From Brachionus manjavacas (taxonomy: Eukaryota; Rotifera; Eurotatoria; Ploima; Brachionidae): 64,000 nt of DNA. Both the position numbers and the translations under genes were made by a program. A model generated the notes under the pieces. That model was not told where the DNA came from. It worked only from the letters and a program-made list of their open reading frames with translations, and made no database searches. This document shows, one piece after another, positions 33,560-52,091 of the stretch. Positions within the stretch are counted from its first letter, which is position 1. Every line of letters starts with the position of its first letter. Location: NCBI GenBank assembly GCA_019054805.1, contig JAHQIY010000002.1, positions 2,170,001 to 2,234,000 on the forward strand, given 5' to 3'.

Positions 33560-33797
33560 TTGGAATTTAAATTTCGAGAATGAAAAATTTGAACAAGTTC
33601 TGTTTTTGTTTTCTAGTATAATTGTATAACAAATTTTAATTAAAAAAATTTGTTGTTCGAATAAAATTGAATAAAATAACTTGACAAAATTTCATGTTTT
33701 TTTGCTAAAATTTGATATTTATATAAAAAGTATTTGCTCAAATTAATGAATAAAAACATAAATGGTTGTTGTACTGATATCTTTATTTAAACCATAA

Positions 33798-36093
33798 CTA
33801 ATCGATTTTAAAATTTAAAACTTTTAAAGCAAGACCAACAAGATAAAGGCTTCCAGTTATAAGGACATTTATCTTTCCATCTTCATGAAAAGAAGAATAA
33901 GTTGGATTTTTGTTTAAAGATTTTTCAAAGTCTTGCTGCAATAAGTTTTTGAGCAAAGTTTCATCTCGTGAATCAGTAAGCCAATTTAGACCTTCAAGTA
34001 TATTGTCAGCAATTATGACATTTGAATCTAAAATTTTGTTGTTGTTGTTCGGATCATTTTTTAATTCTTTGTAAAGATTGAGCAATTTTTCATATTTTTC
34101 ATCGGTATCAAAAATGGCACTAGGCATTTTTCTGAAAGTATCTTTTGTTTTGTTTTAATTTTAATTATCTTAATTTGTAAGCAATGTTCTTTTTACCTTT
34201 ATCTTGGTGTAATTTATCAGGATAGGCTTTAAGTTTAGAAAAAGCAACTGCATCAAATTCAACATTCTAAGATAAAAAATTGAAAATTAAATTATTTTTA
34301 ACCAAAAAATTACTGCTAAAAGTTCCAAAAATTTGCATGGATCACGATCTCCGGTATAGTTAAACAGTAGAACCGTCTTCTCCTTTGAAAAATTTTCATC
34401 TTTTTTCTTCAGTTCCAAAAACCAGTCCAAAAACTGTTCAATACTCTCAATAGTGTGAGCTCCATCGATATAATACTTGATTTTTCCATTCACGGTCTCA
34501 ATTATTTGATTTCTACCAGGCCATCTACATGAATTTAAACCTTAATTTATACAAATATGAAAAGTATATACCTTTTATAAATAATGACCTTTTTTGTAAA
34601 CCTTTTTTTTGAACATCGTCCAAAACAGAGCTATTCTTGAGCACCGGAATTTCATCCATAATCGAATCTGTGTGTTCTTTTATCCATTCAAATTTATCAA
34701 AATTTTTTTCAGCTAAAAAGTCAATTAGCTAAATTAATTATTTAATTAAAATTCTACTTTTAGCTTTCAGCCAATAATTTGAAATTTGCAGCGCCACTTG
34801 ACTGTTTAAGTACTGCACTTTACCATTTATCCCTAAATCAATGTTATTTTGGTATAAGTCTTGATAATTATCTACATTATTTACAATACAAACAGGTGCC
34901 TATTAAATAAGATGCTTAAAAAATAAATTTAAATTCATTTTGTTACATTTAATTCTTGGGAACGTTCTCTTATAACTTTTAAAGCTTGTTTAAAATTTTG
35001 CTGAGCCACAAATCCAACACATGAACTCTAAATATAAAAATATCATCTATTTTTTCTGAATATATATCATCCTACCTTCAATATACCCGATTTTTGCCAT
35101 GCAATCTGTTCGATTGTATTTCCTAAAAGTGAACAATGATCAAGACCTAAAGAAGTGATCCCACAAACAACAGGTTTTCTTTAATAGGGAAAAATAATTT
35201 TAAAAAAAAATAGATTCTTTAAAGTACTCTATAATATTAGTAAAATCAAATTGGCCTCCAATGCCAACTTCGATAATGGCTGCATCAACTTTTTCTTGTT
35301 GGAATACATAAAAACTCATACAAGTTAAAAATTGGAAATATGTTGGTTTTTCAAAATGATCTTCTTTTGACTAGAAAATTATAGCATTTTCAAAGAATTA
35401 ATTTTTATTTTTTAACTAAAAATATATTTGTGAAAAATACCCATTTTTGAACCAATATATCATAACAATGACTGAAATATTCATAAAATTTTAAATAAGA
35501 AAGACTTTTTCCATTTATTTTAATTCTTTCTTTAACTTCGATCAAATGAGGAGAACTTGGATGATTCAGTGTTAACTTCATGGTTTGAAAGTTAGGATAA
35601 ATCTTACGTAAAAAGTCCGGTTTTGTAACCAGAATTTCGTATGATAGATTCAGTGAACGCACTGGTTGAGCCTTTCCCCTTTGTACCTGTCATATGAATT
35701 ATATTTAAGTCATTTATGTCTTCGCTCTTATAAAAACAAATAAAATTATTAAAAATTTTTAATTTTAATGTCAAACCGATAAATTAAGCTTTCTGCACAT
35801 CTTTTTTGTGCTATTTATCCTGAGATCCATTAAAGTTGTGAAATCTTTTTGATGGACTGGTTGAACGGCCTGCAATTCATTTAACTTTTCAATCGATTCC
35901 TGAAAATTTTCTTTAGTTTTGTTTCCTTTTTTAATCTGATTTTAATTACTTGATATTTGACGAACGATTCGTCATTTGGTTGATTAATGTAACCCATGTC
36001 GGGAGAAAATGAATAAAAGTGCTTAAATTTAACACAAATAATACGCGTTTTAAGAATTGATGAGTTCACATTTTTATAAAAAAGCTTTAGCAT
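33798..36093 (-). CDS. FPGS: Folylpolyglutamate synthase, 12 exons
   Basis: Adds glutamates to folates, retaining them in cytosol and mitochondria. Exons on the minus strand: 36093-35950, 35899-35777, 35726-35608, 35555-35441, 35370-35228, 35178-35076, 35027-34947, 34899-34758, 34712-34590, 34540-34314, 34266-34197, 34141-33798; phases agree, giving 577 aa. The basic N-terminus ([20 protein letters not shown]) looks like a mitochondrial presequence. The P-loop TGTKGKGST lies at about 102-110. Further motifs are [66 protein letters not shown], and the C-terminal [17 protein letters not shown]. One donor (after 34590) is a weak GTCATT, but it restores the conserved [12 protein letters not shown]. 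Confidence 0.94.
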
Positions 36094-36826
36094 TTTGTTT
36101 TTAATTATTAAATTAGAAAAAAATTAAAATTTAGCTTTTAGATCATTTTTTAGCTTAAAAGTGTAGCAATTTAAGCTCGTTTTAGAAAATTAAAATTCAC
36201 TTAGGTAGTCGAAATAAAAGTTATCAAAATATATGGCTCGAATAGAACTCACTAAGAATATTTTTTAAATTAGATAAAATTTATTGTCCTCGATTTTAGA
36301 CGTATTTCTTGTGAATCAAAACTTGTGTAAATTAATTTTTATTAGCATAATTTATAGTTTGGAAACCTGGTTAATATTAACTGTTTGGAATGGGCCTTAT
36401 TTTTTTTATAAAATTTAAAACTATAGAGAAAAAACAAAATTTTAATTTGACCTTGACGATTCTATCATAATTTTTCTTTCTTTTGTCAAAAATATAATTA
36501 CTTTTTGTATATTTTTTTTAACTTGGTGCAAAAGTGCTTATCTTTGAATTTGAACGAAGCGTCAAAAATTGCTTAATTTCTCAATACTATGCATTTTTAA
36601 GAATGAATGCTTAAGTATCTCTACTTCGAGTTAGTCTTTATCTTTATCCAAAACACAAAAAATTGAAATATTTTTTTAAATTAAAAAAATTCAAGTATTT
36701 TAAAATTTATTTGAAAAGTATTTTTAAAGTTAAAATAAAAAGAAACGAAAATTAATTTGGCAATTATTGAGAATTTTTTTTAAAAACTATTTAATACCCA
36801 TTGACTTTAGAAGTTGTTGAAAGACT
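36094..36826. other. Spacer between RUVBL1 and FPGS
   Basis: AT-rich DNA holding the RUVBL1 3' UTR and the FPGS upstream region. No gene or repeat recognised. Confidence 0.5.
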
Positions 36827-41795
<4,969 letters not shown>

Positions 41796-42554
41796 ATGAA
41801 GATTGTTATTTTTCTTTTATCAGCAAGTATTTTGGCTTTAGGTATTCCAGTACAACCAAAAAACTTTGAAAATAATGATGTCGTTAGATACATTAAAAAC
41901 CACCCGCAAATTTACACAGATTTGGTGAGCTTAATTTCTCGACAAGCTGAATTGGCTCAGTATATTTATTTGGATAGTGCTGGAAACAAAAAAATTGATT
42001 TTAACGCTTTATTCTCCGATTCAGACTCTCATGATATAATAATTCAATTTTTGAATAAAAATATTCATCATTTAAACAAACGCCAAATTGATTTTAACAA
42101 TTTTCTAGGTTCATTTATGAACGTTTTGAACATATTTGGTCAAAGTATTCAGACATCTCTCCAAAATAGTTTTCAAGAATTGATATCAAGTACAATTACA
42201 GACATTTTTAATCGAATTCAAAGTAGTCTATTTGCTGGAGAACCTGCTAAATTAGATGATATTATGTCAAATTTTTTAAATAACCTAAAAAATATATTAA
42301 CTAAAAATATTTTAGAAACTGTAAATGACACTTTTAAGCAACAAGCTTTGATAACTATGGATTTACAGTTCAAAGAACTGAGCATTCTTGTAGACAAACT
42401 GAAAGATGATTCGGTAGCACCTATCGAATTTATAAATATACTGCAACAAAGTCTAGACAATTTACAGAGAAGCTTGTCTCAGTTTTTGCCCAATATTTCA
42501 GATTTGATTTTGTCACAGCTGATTAAGCTTTTAGACCAAATATTAAAGAAATAA
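41796..42554 (+). CDS. Small secreted protein, orphan
   Basis: Not recognised. The frame is open from 41733, but the better start is the second Met (41796). This gives 252 aa beginning MKIVIFLLSASILALGIPVQ, a clear signal peptide probably cut after ALG. The mature part is free of Cys, helical and amphipathic. It contains a dibasic LNKRQ that could be a processing site, then a long stretch of heptad-like Leu/Ile/Phe (IFGQSIQTSLQNSFQELISS ... LDNLQRSLSQFLPNISDLIL). AATAAA lies at 42567-42572. A secreted or lumenal lipid-binding or structural role would be a guess. Confidence 0.75.
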   Translation: MKIVIFLLSASILALGIPVQPKNFENNDVVRYIKNHPQIYTDLVSLISRQAELAQYIYLDSAGNKKIDFNALFSDSDSHDIIIQFLNKNIHHLNKRQIDFNNFLGSFMNVLNIFGQSIQTSLQNSFQELISSTITDIFNRIQSSLFAGEPAKLDDIMSNFLNNLKNILTKNILETVNDTFKQQALITMDLQFKELSILVDKLKDDSVAPIEFINILQQSLDNLQRSLSQFLPNISDLILSQLIKLLDQILKK

Positions 42555-42897
42555 ATTAATTTAAACAATAAAAACTAGAGCTTTTTAAAATTAATTTAAA
42601 TCTTTATTTATGGAATTCAATTTTAAATTTACATATAAAAATTAACAATCTGATTTTATCATTATAGTCTTTAAAATGTCTTGGTGACTTTTCTAAAAAT
42701 ATAATTAGAAGATAATGATAAATTTTATTCTTCAATTGAGAGTTTGATAAACTTGCAAATTATTTTTAATCTAAAAATTATCTTGTTTTGCAACATGTTA
42801 CATAAATCTAGAATAATATAAATTAATTAGAATTTTTCATTTTTAAATACTAATACGTTTAAGAAACAAAAAAAAAAGTTTCATCATTTTTTTTCAA

Positions 42898-43017
42898 ATG
42901 TGTAGAAAAGTTAGTTGTATTAAATGCAAGAAACCAACATGGGCCGGATGTGGTCTTCACATTGAAACCGCGTTAGGAGATGTTCCAATGGAGCAAAGAT
43001 GCCAATGTACTCGATGA
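42898..43017 (+). CDS. Cys-rich mini-protein, copy 1 (39 aa)
   Basis: A 39-aa ORF (MCRKVSCIKCKKPTWAGCGL...) with the same pattern as the copies at 52307 and 52687: MCxxV(S/T)CxxCxKPTWxGCGxHxE ... VPxxxRCxC. Six Cys and one His in CxxxxC-xx-C ... C-xx-H ... CxC spacing suggest zinc binding. Short proteins with this signature occur in fungi, plants and bacteria, to my knowledge without a known function. This copy stops right after CQCTR and lacks the 10-residue tail of the others. The clear conservation of such a short frame is the evidence that it is a gene. Confidence 0.75.
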   Translation: MCRKVSCIKCKKPTWAGCGLHIETALGDVPMEQRCQCTR

Positions 43018-44506
43018 TGAAAAAATTTCAGCAATTTTATTTAGTATATTGGAATAATTTTTGAAATCAGAAAATAATACCCATTTATCTTAAATAAAAA
43101 ATTTTAAATCTTAATATGATTTTATTCTACATTTTTCAAAAAGAAATTAAGAAAGAAGCTATAAATATAGAACAAAACAAACAAAGTTTTCGAAATTAAA
43201 TTGTTTCGCTTTTTGAGAAATTTTGTTTTGTCAACGTGTTAACTTTTTTCTTTTAAAAATCTAAAAAAATTGCATTTTTTTTTGAAAATAAATAAGTTAT
43301 CTGCAAACAAAATTTTAATTCAAATAAAAAGTTTAATTTATTTAATTTCTGATTAAAAGTTAAAAAATTGTTGATGTGATCAAGCTTATTTTTTATAATT
43401 AAACTTAAAACAAATATTTTCCTTTGAGAGTTTAAAAAAAGCATGACATAAATAATCATGAATCGATATTTTTTAATAAAATTTGATTTAAAAGGTTTAC
43501 TTTTAATTTATTTCTCTAACAGGTGTTCTAAAAAGACCTCTTAATAAAATCTCAAAATGAATTCTTTGGCTTAACTTTGATTAATATCTATAATAATAAG
43601 AATTCTAAATGAACTAACTTTTGGTATACCGTCAAGATTCAAGGACCAGTAATTGACTATTCTTTCATTTTTTTATCTTATTTTGGATATGAATTAATTT
43701 TAAAAATCCAAAAATAGTAGTGCTCTAAAACTTCAGCTTAAATTGTAATTATTGCAATCAATTCATTTTGATTTTTCGTCATACATTAAAAATTTTGTCA
43801 CAAAACAGAATATATTCTGATTAAAATTTTAAGTAGAATACCACTTAAAACATGAATGCTCCCAAAGGATGGTATCGACTCAAATTAAAAAATGAACGAG
43901 AAAAGCCAAAAATTTTAAATAAGCTCAATTTTAATCGAATGCAAAGAGTACCATAAAATATGTATTTAATGTTGTTTTTAAGGCGTATAAAAAATTTAAA
44001 AATCGTGATTAGGAGGAAATGACGAACTTTTTATCATCAATTTTTTTCATTCTAAATAATTTGAGGGGAGCCTTTGGCTGCACAGAATGGAACTAAGATC
44101 TTTTTTTTAGCCGAACGAATTGAAATAACGAATAAAAAAATAAAAACTGGTTTTAATTTTATTTACAATCATTTAATATGAAAATTTAATATGAAGTTGA
44201 AAATATTTGAATGAGCCATAATATTAAAAATAAATTTAGTTTATATTTTAACAAAAAAATTCAAAAAAATTTAGTGTTAAAGATACATCAATGAGCCCAT
44301 CGTATTAAAAAAAGAAAAAATTTAAAAAAAAAAATTTATTTAATAAAAATTTTTATAAAAATAAACCGATTTTATAAACATTTGGCACTTGAGTTTATCG
44401 ATTGCTTGAGTCAAGTTCTTTTATACCCATACTAATGCAATTGCTTATTATTTACATTTGGATAAAAAGTCATTGATTAACCATATTGTTTTTTTTTTTT
44501 GAAAAA
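43018..44506. other. Intergenic, nothing recognised
   Basis: AT-rich spacer between Cys-rich mini-gene 1 and the TTLL stop codon. The 68-codon minus ORF at 43253-43459 is low-complexity (Phe, Leu, Asn, Lys) and not supported. Confidence 0.5.
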
Positions 44507-47500
44507 TTAATCTGGCATGGCAGCCTTTGCTTGTTGATATGAAAATATGTATAAGCCTAAAAACAAAAAAATTAAATCACTTGAATCAATGAATAAAATA
44601 TGCGTGCAACAAAAACTAAGCAGTTTAATTTTATTTCAATTCAGGTAAAAGAATGCTAAAAGCTTTTTTTATAAATAAAATAAAAGCATGCATGGAATAT
44701 GAATATGCGGCGCCCAAGCTTCCTATTACAAACAAAGTCTTTAAAAAGTGTTCATTTCATAAGATACGTACGATTAATCTATTAGACTTGATTTTTTATT
44801 AAAGAAATTTAAACTTTTAGTCCGATTTCATATCAAATAATTTTTACTATTAATATACATACTGTTTGAATATAATGAATTAGAGGGTTTTGGCAGGTTT
44901 TTCTCAACTAAAAAAAGAAAAAAATTTAATAAACTTATACAAGCTTAACATCATACCGAATAATCTAATCTAGAGGGTATGACTATAAACTCTAAGAATT
45001 GGTAAATTAAATCTAAAATTATAATTTTTATTAGGAATAAGTTAAAAATACAAAATGTTTAATTTGATTAAAAACAACTAATAAAGAGTTAAGAAAATAT
45101 CTAAACTAAATTAAATTATTTTATTACTTGATTTAACATAGACGCAAAAATTTTTCTCTTAATTTCTCTAATTCTTAGAAAAAAATATTATTTTTTTATA
45201 AGAGAGAAAAGAAAAAATTTCTTAAATAAATCAAATTATATTGATGGCTAATTACCTGAAACTCTTTGTTTACTAATATTTTGTGCACTTTTAACTCTGA
45301 AATTATTGAATTGATTTTGCATATTGTTTATTGTCATAGTCGGGTTGGAATCATTTTTCGATAGTATTTCATTTCTTCCATTTAATTTTGATCCATTTAA
45401 ACTTAAATAAATTTTTAATTTATTTTGAAAAATGTTTATTTAATAGTTACCCATTGTTAATTCTGGGATAAACCATCTGGTCATTTTCTCCATTTAAAAC
45501 CGACAATTGATATCTGTAATTTCCGATTGTCGAATTGTTATCAGATGAGGCTGGCTGTGTTGCGTATTTTGTTCGATTTTGGCTGCTAATACCTGAATTT
45601 CCCTTACCTTTTCTTTGATTATTAATGTATTTCTGAAAATTTTTACTAAAAATCAATGCAATTTTGAAAGGCAATTTTACCTCGGCGAAAAGTGATTGAT
45701 TTTCGAAAGGGTTGTAATTTTTTGTACGTATTTCAAGCTTGTTTCCTTGAGGAGCAAATCTTGAATTGATCGCATCCTCTTGTACATGGTTATTCGGGTA
45801 GAAGCTAGGTGGTATTGCAGCCATAGTGCCAGCGGTTCCGGACAAAATTTTGTTCACCAAATCAATGATGCCCATGCTCTTAAGCAAATTTTCTCTTTGC
45901 TTCAAACATTGCAGCCGTTCCATTTCGTCTAGATCATTTATTTCAATTGGTTTCCAAGTGTCCATCGGCGAAGCCAGAGATGGCGGCAACAAAAGCTGCT
46001 GCTTACTCATAAGACCAGTCAATGATGGGTTCTGTTGAAAAATAAAATAATTTTTTTCTGACCAAAAATTGTTATTAATCAGCTTTGAAGCTAGTTACAA
46101 ACAAAAAAGCGTGAATGTGCCAAAGCAGTATGAGTTTGAGTGCGGACTAAACAAACAACTAAACGACTTATCATCACAGGTTTAAGTTTGATGAAAAGTC
46201 GTTTAAAAAAACACATCAACCGTGCAAAATTTTTAAAAGTATTTTAATATACCCTTTGAAATAAAGATTTAGATTTTTTAATTGGAAAACGAGTGGTAAA
46301 CTTTGGTTCTGAGAACGAATGAACCAAATTAATCGACTCGAAATTTTTCAAATCAATCGATGTCACTACAACTGTTTTACTCAATTCAAAGTTTGCACTC
46401 TTGCTCACTTTTTTGATACTAGTGTCTTCATAGTGCTAATATTTAAAAAATAAGAGCGTTCAAGAATCAGTATAAAATAAGCTTGATTATTGTGGGCAAA
46501 AAAGCTGATGTTTTTTTTGGTTTTCTCAAAACAACAAAAAAATATATTTACTGTGTTAAGTGTGTGAAGGCTTGAATTGCTGCCTTTGGATATGCTGTTT
46601 GATCTTTCGTATTTTTTATTAATGTCAGAATTATTGCACACTACATTGGAGGAAGAATTTCGGGATATTTGATTTTTTTGCTGAGCAATTAATTTAGATT
46701 GAATGGTGGAATTTTTTTGGTAGCTTTGATTCGAAGCTTTTCTGCTCGGACTCTCACCACGGACTTCTCTATTTTGCACACGATTTCGATTGACCATAAA
46801 TTTTTCATTTTTACGTGAAATTTCTTCCATTTGTTGCCTAATTAAAAAAAATATTTTTTTTCCAATATTATTAAAAACCATTCAAATACTTTGCTTGTTC
46901 GAGTCTGGCTCTGGAAGCAGCTGTTTCTGAAAAAAGAGTTCCTGTGGTGTTATAAAATTTGTCATATTTCTCTGAACCAGTACCAGGATAGACACGTCTA
47001 AAATTTCCAATGTGTTTATCTTCCCATTTTTCAATTTGCTTCAGCCATTCTTGCTGAACCTCGTCTAATTCTTCCCTAAACAAAATAAATTTGTCAAAAA
47101 TTTTTTTTTCTCCTTCACTGAAACTCACTTGGTCTCTTTTTTCCCTTGTTTTAAAAACAATCTTTCCCTGACCCGTTTTCTCTCTTCTTCGATACATTTT
47201 TTTTTGTCCAAAGAACCAATGTTCATAAGCATAATGGTATCATAAATCAACGCGTCTTTTATTTCCCTGTCCAACTTCGAGTCGGTGGTAAAACTCGGCG
47301 AATGGTTTACTTCAAGTACATAAGGCTTGAGCTTTTTGTCTACCAATATATCGTAGCCAAGTATTTCGAAACAAGCACTTCCTTTATAGTGATTGGCAAA
47401 ACAAGTCCTGTAGTTGTGTTTGAGCACTGCGTGCGCTGATAACAGCACTTTTATAATTACATCATCAATGTCATTCCATAATTTATCTACATCATAGCCA

Positions 47501-48803
47501 TTGCTTTTTAGCCATCTGTTTATTGTTGAAATTCGTCGCTTGGTACCACTCTCTTCATCGCGAACGAATTCATCACTTTTTTTCTGAATGGCATAATTTG
47601 TTAAATGCATAAAGACATCTTTCTTTAAAAAAATAAATTAATTATTACACTAGAATAAACAGTCTTATTAAAATTATTAAATAAACTTAAAATAAACTAC
47701 TCAATTCATTTTTTTAAACTTTTTTTTTATTTTTTTAATCTACCTTGACAATTGTTTATTCAAGAACATACAGTAAATCTAATAGTCTATTATTAAGCTG
47801 TACTTACACAATTGTTCATTGTAGGCTCCTCATACTGTTGCGTGGTAAAACGAGCAAGTCCCTCTTTGTAAACAAATATCCTAAATGGATCACATGATGT
47901 CACGGCCACATACACTCTCAAATCAAATTTGAATCCGTCAACAGTGAAAGGCTAAAATTTGTTAAAAATTCAAATTTTTAAAAACTTTATTTCAACTGAT
48001 TAAGCTTACCCGAGAGACATAAACTTGAACTACATAATTATCACCGGGTTTAATATCTCTGTTAGGATTTTTGGTAATGAATATACCACGTCCTTGGCAA
48101 CCGCTATCAGGCTTGCAAATGTAGGTCTTATTCTTCTTGGTTCGAGCATAGTTTATAAAATCAGCGTAACTTAACAATAATTATAATTTGTGAAAAAAAA
48201 AATTCCTATTTAAAATTACTCTGCTGGGAGACACCATCCTTTCGGATAAAACCCATACTCCTTGGGATAAAGCTTTGCCATTCGATTCATGTTACGCGTA
48301 AGCAGATCCTTGCGGCATATTTCACTCATTCCTGGAAAATGATTTATTTTTTGCCATTTTTTCATCTGATTGACCCGGTCAATCGAAATGCTTGTGTCTG
48401 TCCAATAAAGACTCCAATCTTCATTATCTTCAACTTCTTTGAAGCCTAGTTTTCGTCCAACTCGCCTGACACATTCATATTTAGTAGCAGTGAGACAAAT
48501 GCCAATGTTTTTTTTCTTCTTTTTCTTTTTTTTGAGATCCTCAGAATCGTTCCGGCTCATGGTACTCGATGTTTTATTAAGAGACTTGTTCGATCTGTTG
48601 CGATATTCGCTTGAATCTTCGTCCTGAGCCATGTCATCGTCATCATCTTCACCATTAACTTGAAACATTAAATCGGGCCGGTGGAACTCGTTCGAGTCAT
48701 CATCGTTATCTTCTAGTGTTAAAATAGCAGGACCCTTGCTTTTGGAAAAGTCTTCGGCCACACTGGACTCATCAGAGCTATAATCATCTTCTTCTTCAGA
48801 CAT
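44507..48803 (-). CDS. TTLL6: Tubulin polyglutamylase, TTLL6/TTLL13-like, 12 exons
   Basis: ATP-grasp ligase adding glutamate chains to tubulin, typically of cilia. Exons on the minus strand: 48803-48220, 48169-48010, 47951-47808, 47622-47129, 47075-46890, 46837-46552, 46435-46253, 46031-45681, 45632-45451, 45401-45256, 44907-44863, 44556-44507; phases agree, about 936 aa. An acidic Ser-rich N-terminus and a K9 tract precede the core NIGICLTATKYECVRRVGRK, WTLYWTD-like SLYWTD, INHFPGMSEICRKDLLTRNM, YICKPDSGCQGRGIFITK, FKFDLRVYVAV, MHLTNYAIQKKS and KPYVLEVNHSPSFTTDSKLD. The C-terminal half (from about residue 570) is Asn/Ser/Gln-rich and not conserved; its last two tiny exons rest only on splice phase. 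The subfamily call (TTLL6/13 rather than TTLL7) rests on the core. Confidence 0.92.
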
Positions 48804-49961
48804 TTTGTTGTAATAAAGCCCGATTTAATAGAAAAAACCTACGATATGATTTTAATTATTTTTTTAATCCTAAAATTAACCAAAATAATTAAAATTTTAG
48901 TAAAGCTTCCTGGGTTTTTTCTTAACAACATATAGGACCAAGTATCCGAATGTAATTTTGAGGATAAATTTCGTGCCAAATTAAACGGCATCTAGAAAAC
49001 TAGTAACCTAAAAAAATTATAAAAAAAATAAAGGTATCTAAACGTAATTTTAGTCAAAAAGGTATTGCTAAATATTTTACTTAACAACGGATTTTTATGA
49101 GCTTTATTCGAGGAATTTTTACGGCAAGCTTTCTAGCTGAGTTGACTAATGATTTATTGATGCCTTGATTTTTTTTAGATCTTTGTAATTCCAGATTAAG
49201 AAACAAATTTCTATCATGAGAGATTCAAATGGTTTTTAATTTATTTAAATATCTTTTAGCCGACTAGTTTGCCTATGAAAATAACACTATACTAGGAATG
49301 TTAAATACTAACTCTAATATCATTTGGTTTATTAAAAAATAAAAAAAATTAAAAACGTAGCTATGCCAACCCATAATTTTTGTTATGAGTTAAAATTTTT
49401 GAAAAATATTTTGGGCTTTTTTTCATAAAAAAAAGATGAAACTAAATAAAATTTATTTAAAATTGAGTTTTTTATATTTATATTTCCATGTTGAAGCTTA
49501 GCTCTTGGAGAGCTGATTAACTTATGTGGGACTAGAATGCTTTTTTTTTAAAGAACATTGATTATGAAAATGTGTTTGAAAACTTAGAAAGTCTTGAATT
49601 TTGAGACTTTTTTCATGGTTTCTAGACTAGTTAAACGAGAGCCTTTTGACAAAAATTAGAACTTCATTAGCTCAATTAGAACGTTCATAGGTCCTTAACT
49701 GAGACGATTTTTAAGCTAAAATAATAAATATTTAAAGTGAATTTAAATTTTATTTGAACTGACTTTGAGCAATTATTGTAAATTAGAATTTTAATAAGTT
49801 CAGCGCTTCGGAAAATCCATTATTAGTTGGTAAGGACTCAAATAAGTAAATTTTCTTAAAAAAATAAGAATTTTGAAATGTAAATATTTAATTAATTTTA
49901 TTAAAAAAAGGCTTTAAAGTGATTTTAATCCACTGCAAAAATCAAAAATTAACTTTTAAAA
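48804..49961. other. Intergenic, nothing recognised
   Basis: Spacer between the hexosaminidase stop and the TTLL start (both minus strand). It presumably holds the TTLL promoter. AT-rich with no coding frame. Confidence 0.5.
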
Positions 49962-52091
49962 TTATAACTCAACTTCATATTCACAATGCCCTGAGCCATT
50001 GAATGGTTCGGCTTTGATTCCGCGTCTAAAATTATAATAATTAACTAAAAAAATCTAGACAAAAAAAATTCAATACTTAATCATTCTGCATCTGTGCTCC
50101 TCGATTCTTCCTTGTGCATCTGCAACATTAGTTACATTCTGGGCACTCCAGAGTCTCTCCGCAACAGCAGATGCTCGAGGCCAGGTCCTTGATATCACAT
50201 TACTTCCGTCAACATATTCACCCCACATGCACGCTTCACCACCAATTACCAAACTTTTTTGTTTGTCAGTTCCTTTAATTTTAATTGATAATTGCTTTTT
50301 TACAAAATTTTCAAATTAGTTAATTACCCGGAAAATCGTAAGGATCACATTTATAGTATTTTTTCCAATCGTCACCATATGAAATATAATTCAAATACCA
50401 GCAGGTAGAAAGCAAAGCTCTGTATCCTAATTTTGTTACCATTGATAACTCTTCAGGCCATGGATCCTTCCAAACCTCAACTACTGTATCCGGCTTGACC
50501 ACTACGTTGTTATCTACAACCTCTTGCCAGATGATGTATCCAGTTTTAGGGCTGACTTTGTTGATCAAATCTAAAAGACTTTTAAATACAATAAAAATTT
50601 ATTTTTTTTTTAAATCCTTAGATTCTGTACTTTTGCATGTAAAATTGTTCCAATTTAGAATAATCATTTCCGAACCCTTTTTGCTTCATAAATTCTGCAA
50701 TATCGGGATTACTTTGCCTAAAAAAAATTGTATTTTAATTTGAGTTTTTAAATTCAAATTTAAAAATACCAGCAACTGAAATCAACTTCGTCTCCTCCCA
50801 AATGAAGGTATTTGTCAGGAAAAACAGCAGTAAGCTCTGTTAAAAACTCTTTCAAAAATGAATAGGTTAAGTTATTTGTTGGATCAATAGGTCCAAAATC
50901 GCCATTTGGTTTTTCTCCAGTATAGCACTTAGTTAATATTTGAATGGATTTTCCCCATGATTGAGTGTGACCAGGGGTGTCGAATTCGGAAATCTTTTTT
51001 TTTTTAATTTTAATGATTGAAATTTTAGTTAATTACATCAGTAAAATACCACTCTTATTCCTCTTAAACGCGCATACTCAATTATTTCTTTTACGTCATC
51101 GCTTGTATATACATGGGTATATGGATTATAAGCTCCCTAAAAATTGACTTTGAAAACAATTTTAAGGTTTTTTATTTTATTATTACTTTATTACTCAGAT
51201 CCGGAAAAGAACTGCTTACAAATGGAAAAGATTCATCATCGACAATATGCCAGTGAAAAACATTCATTTTGTTTGCTTCCATGGCATCCTAAATAATAAA
51301 TTTAATAAAAAAAATGTTAAATTAAATTGTTTTTAATTTATTTTTACTAGATGAACTTTGATTATTGACGGTCTTATGTAATGTCGAGAAGTGTCTAATA
51401 AAATACCTCGGTGGTTAAACCGAGGAAAGTCGTTTATTAGTGTATCATTGATCACTAGCTAAAATTCAAATTTAAAAAAATATTTAATATCATTTTTATC
51501 CTTGTTTACCGATCCATCATCTAATTCTTTTATCATTTGACTAAAACTTTCCAAACCTTGAAAAGAAAATATAAATGATATTAATTATTTATATTCATTC
51601 TTTACCTCTTAACGCTCCCCAAAGAGTTTTCGATTCTAAGTTAGCAATTGAACTAGCAATTTTCAAATTATCTTAAAAATATTTAAAATTAAATTTCGAT
51701 ATTTTTTAGAATTTTAAAAATATAAATTACATGACTCATCCGACTCAAGTGTTGGATGTAGTTCACAAGGCTCGTGAACAATTAAAGTCAACTTTTTAAT
51801 AGATGGTAAATTTTTTATTTGATTAGTTTGTCGCAATAACTTTGAGCCAAATATTATTTTATAGTATCTTTTGAAAGCAATAGATACAACATCACATATT
51901 TGACTTCCTTTCACGTATTCAAATCGAAACTCATTTTTGTTCAGAACATTTTGTGTGCCAAAACTAATTTGCATTTGTGGTTTTGGAAACACTTGCCCCT
52001 TAGTTATAGGCACCACATTTTTTAGCCTAATCGCTTGATTAGTTTTTACCAAAGAAACAAATACTAATGTTAAAAAATAGCTAATTTCCAT
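49962..52091 (-). CDS. HEX: Beta-hexosaminidase (GH20), 11 exons
   Basis: Lysosomal enzyme removing terminal N-acetylhexosamine from glycans and glycolipids. Exons on the minus strand: 52091-51731, 51671-51606, 51556-51510, 51458-51348, 51288-51187, 51136-51050, 50993-50770, 50717-50631, 50578-50328, 50272-50077, 50025-49962; all phases fit, 531 aa (human HEXA 529). A signal peptide is at the start ([20 protein letters not shown]). Motifs: [48 protein letters not shown], and [12 protein letters not shown] with the catalytic Asp-Glu pair near residues 326-327. Further ones are [23 protein letters not shown] and [12 protein letters not shown], then [15 protein letters not shown]. Whether it is HEXA- or HEXB-like cannot be decided by eye. 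Confidence 0.97.

Noticed and set aside
48439-48627. Plus-strand frame with a poly-Phe run
   Set aside because: Antisense of the TTLL poly-Lys tract.
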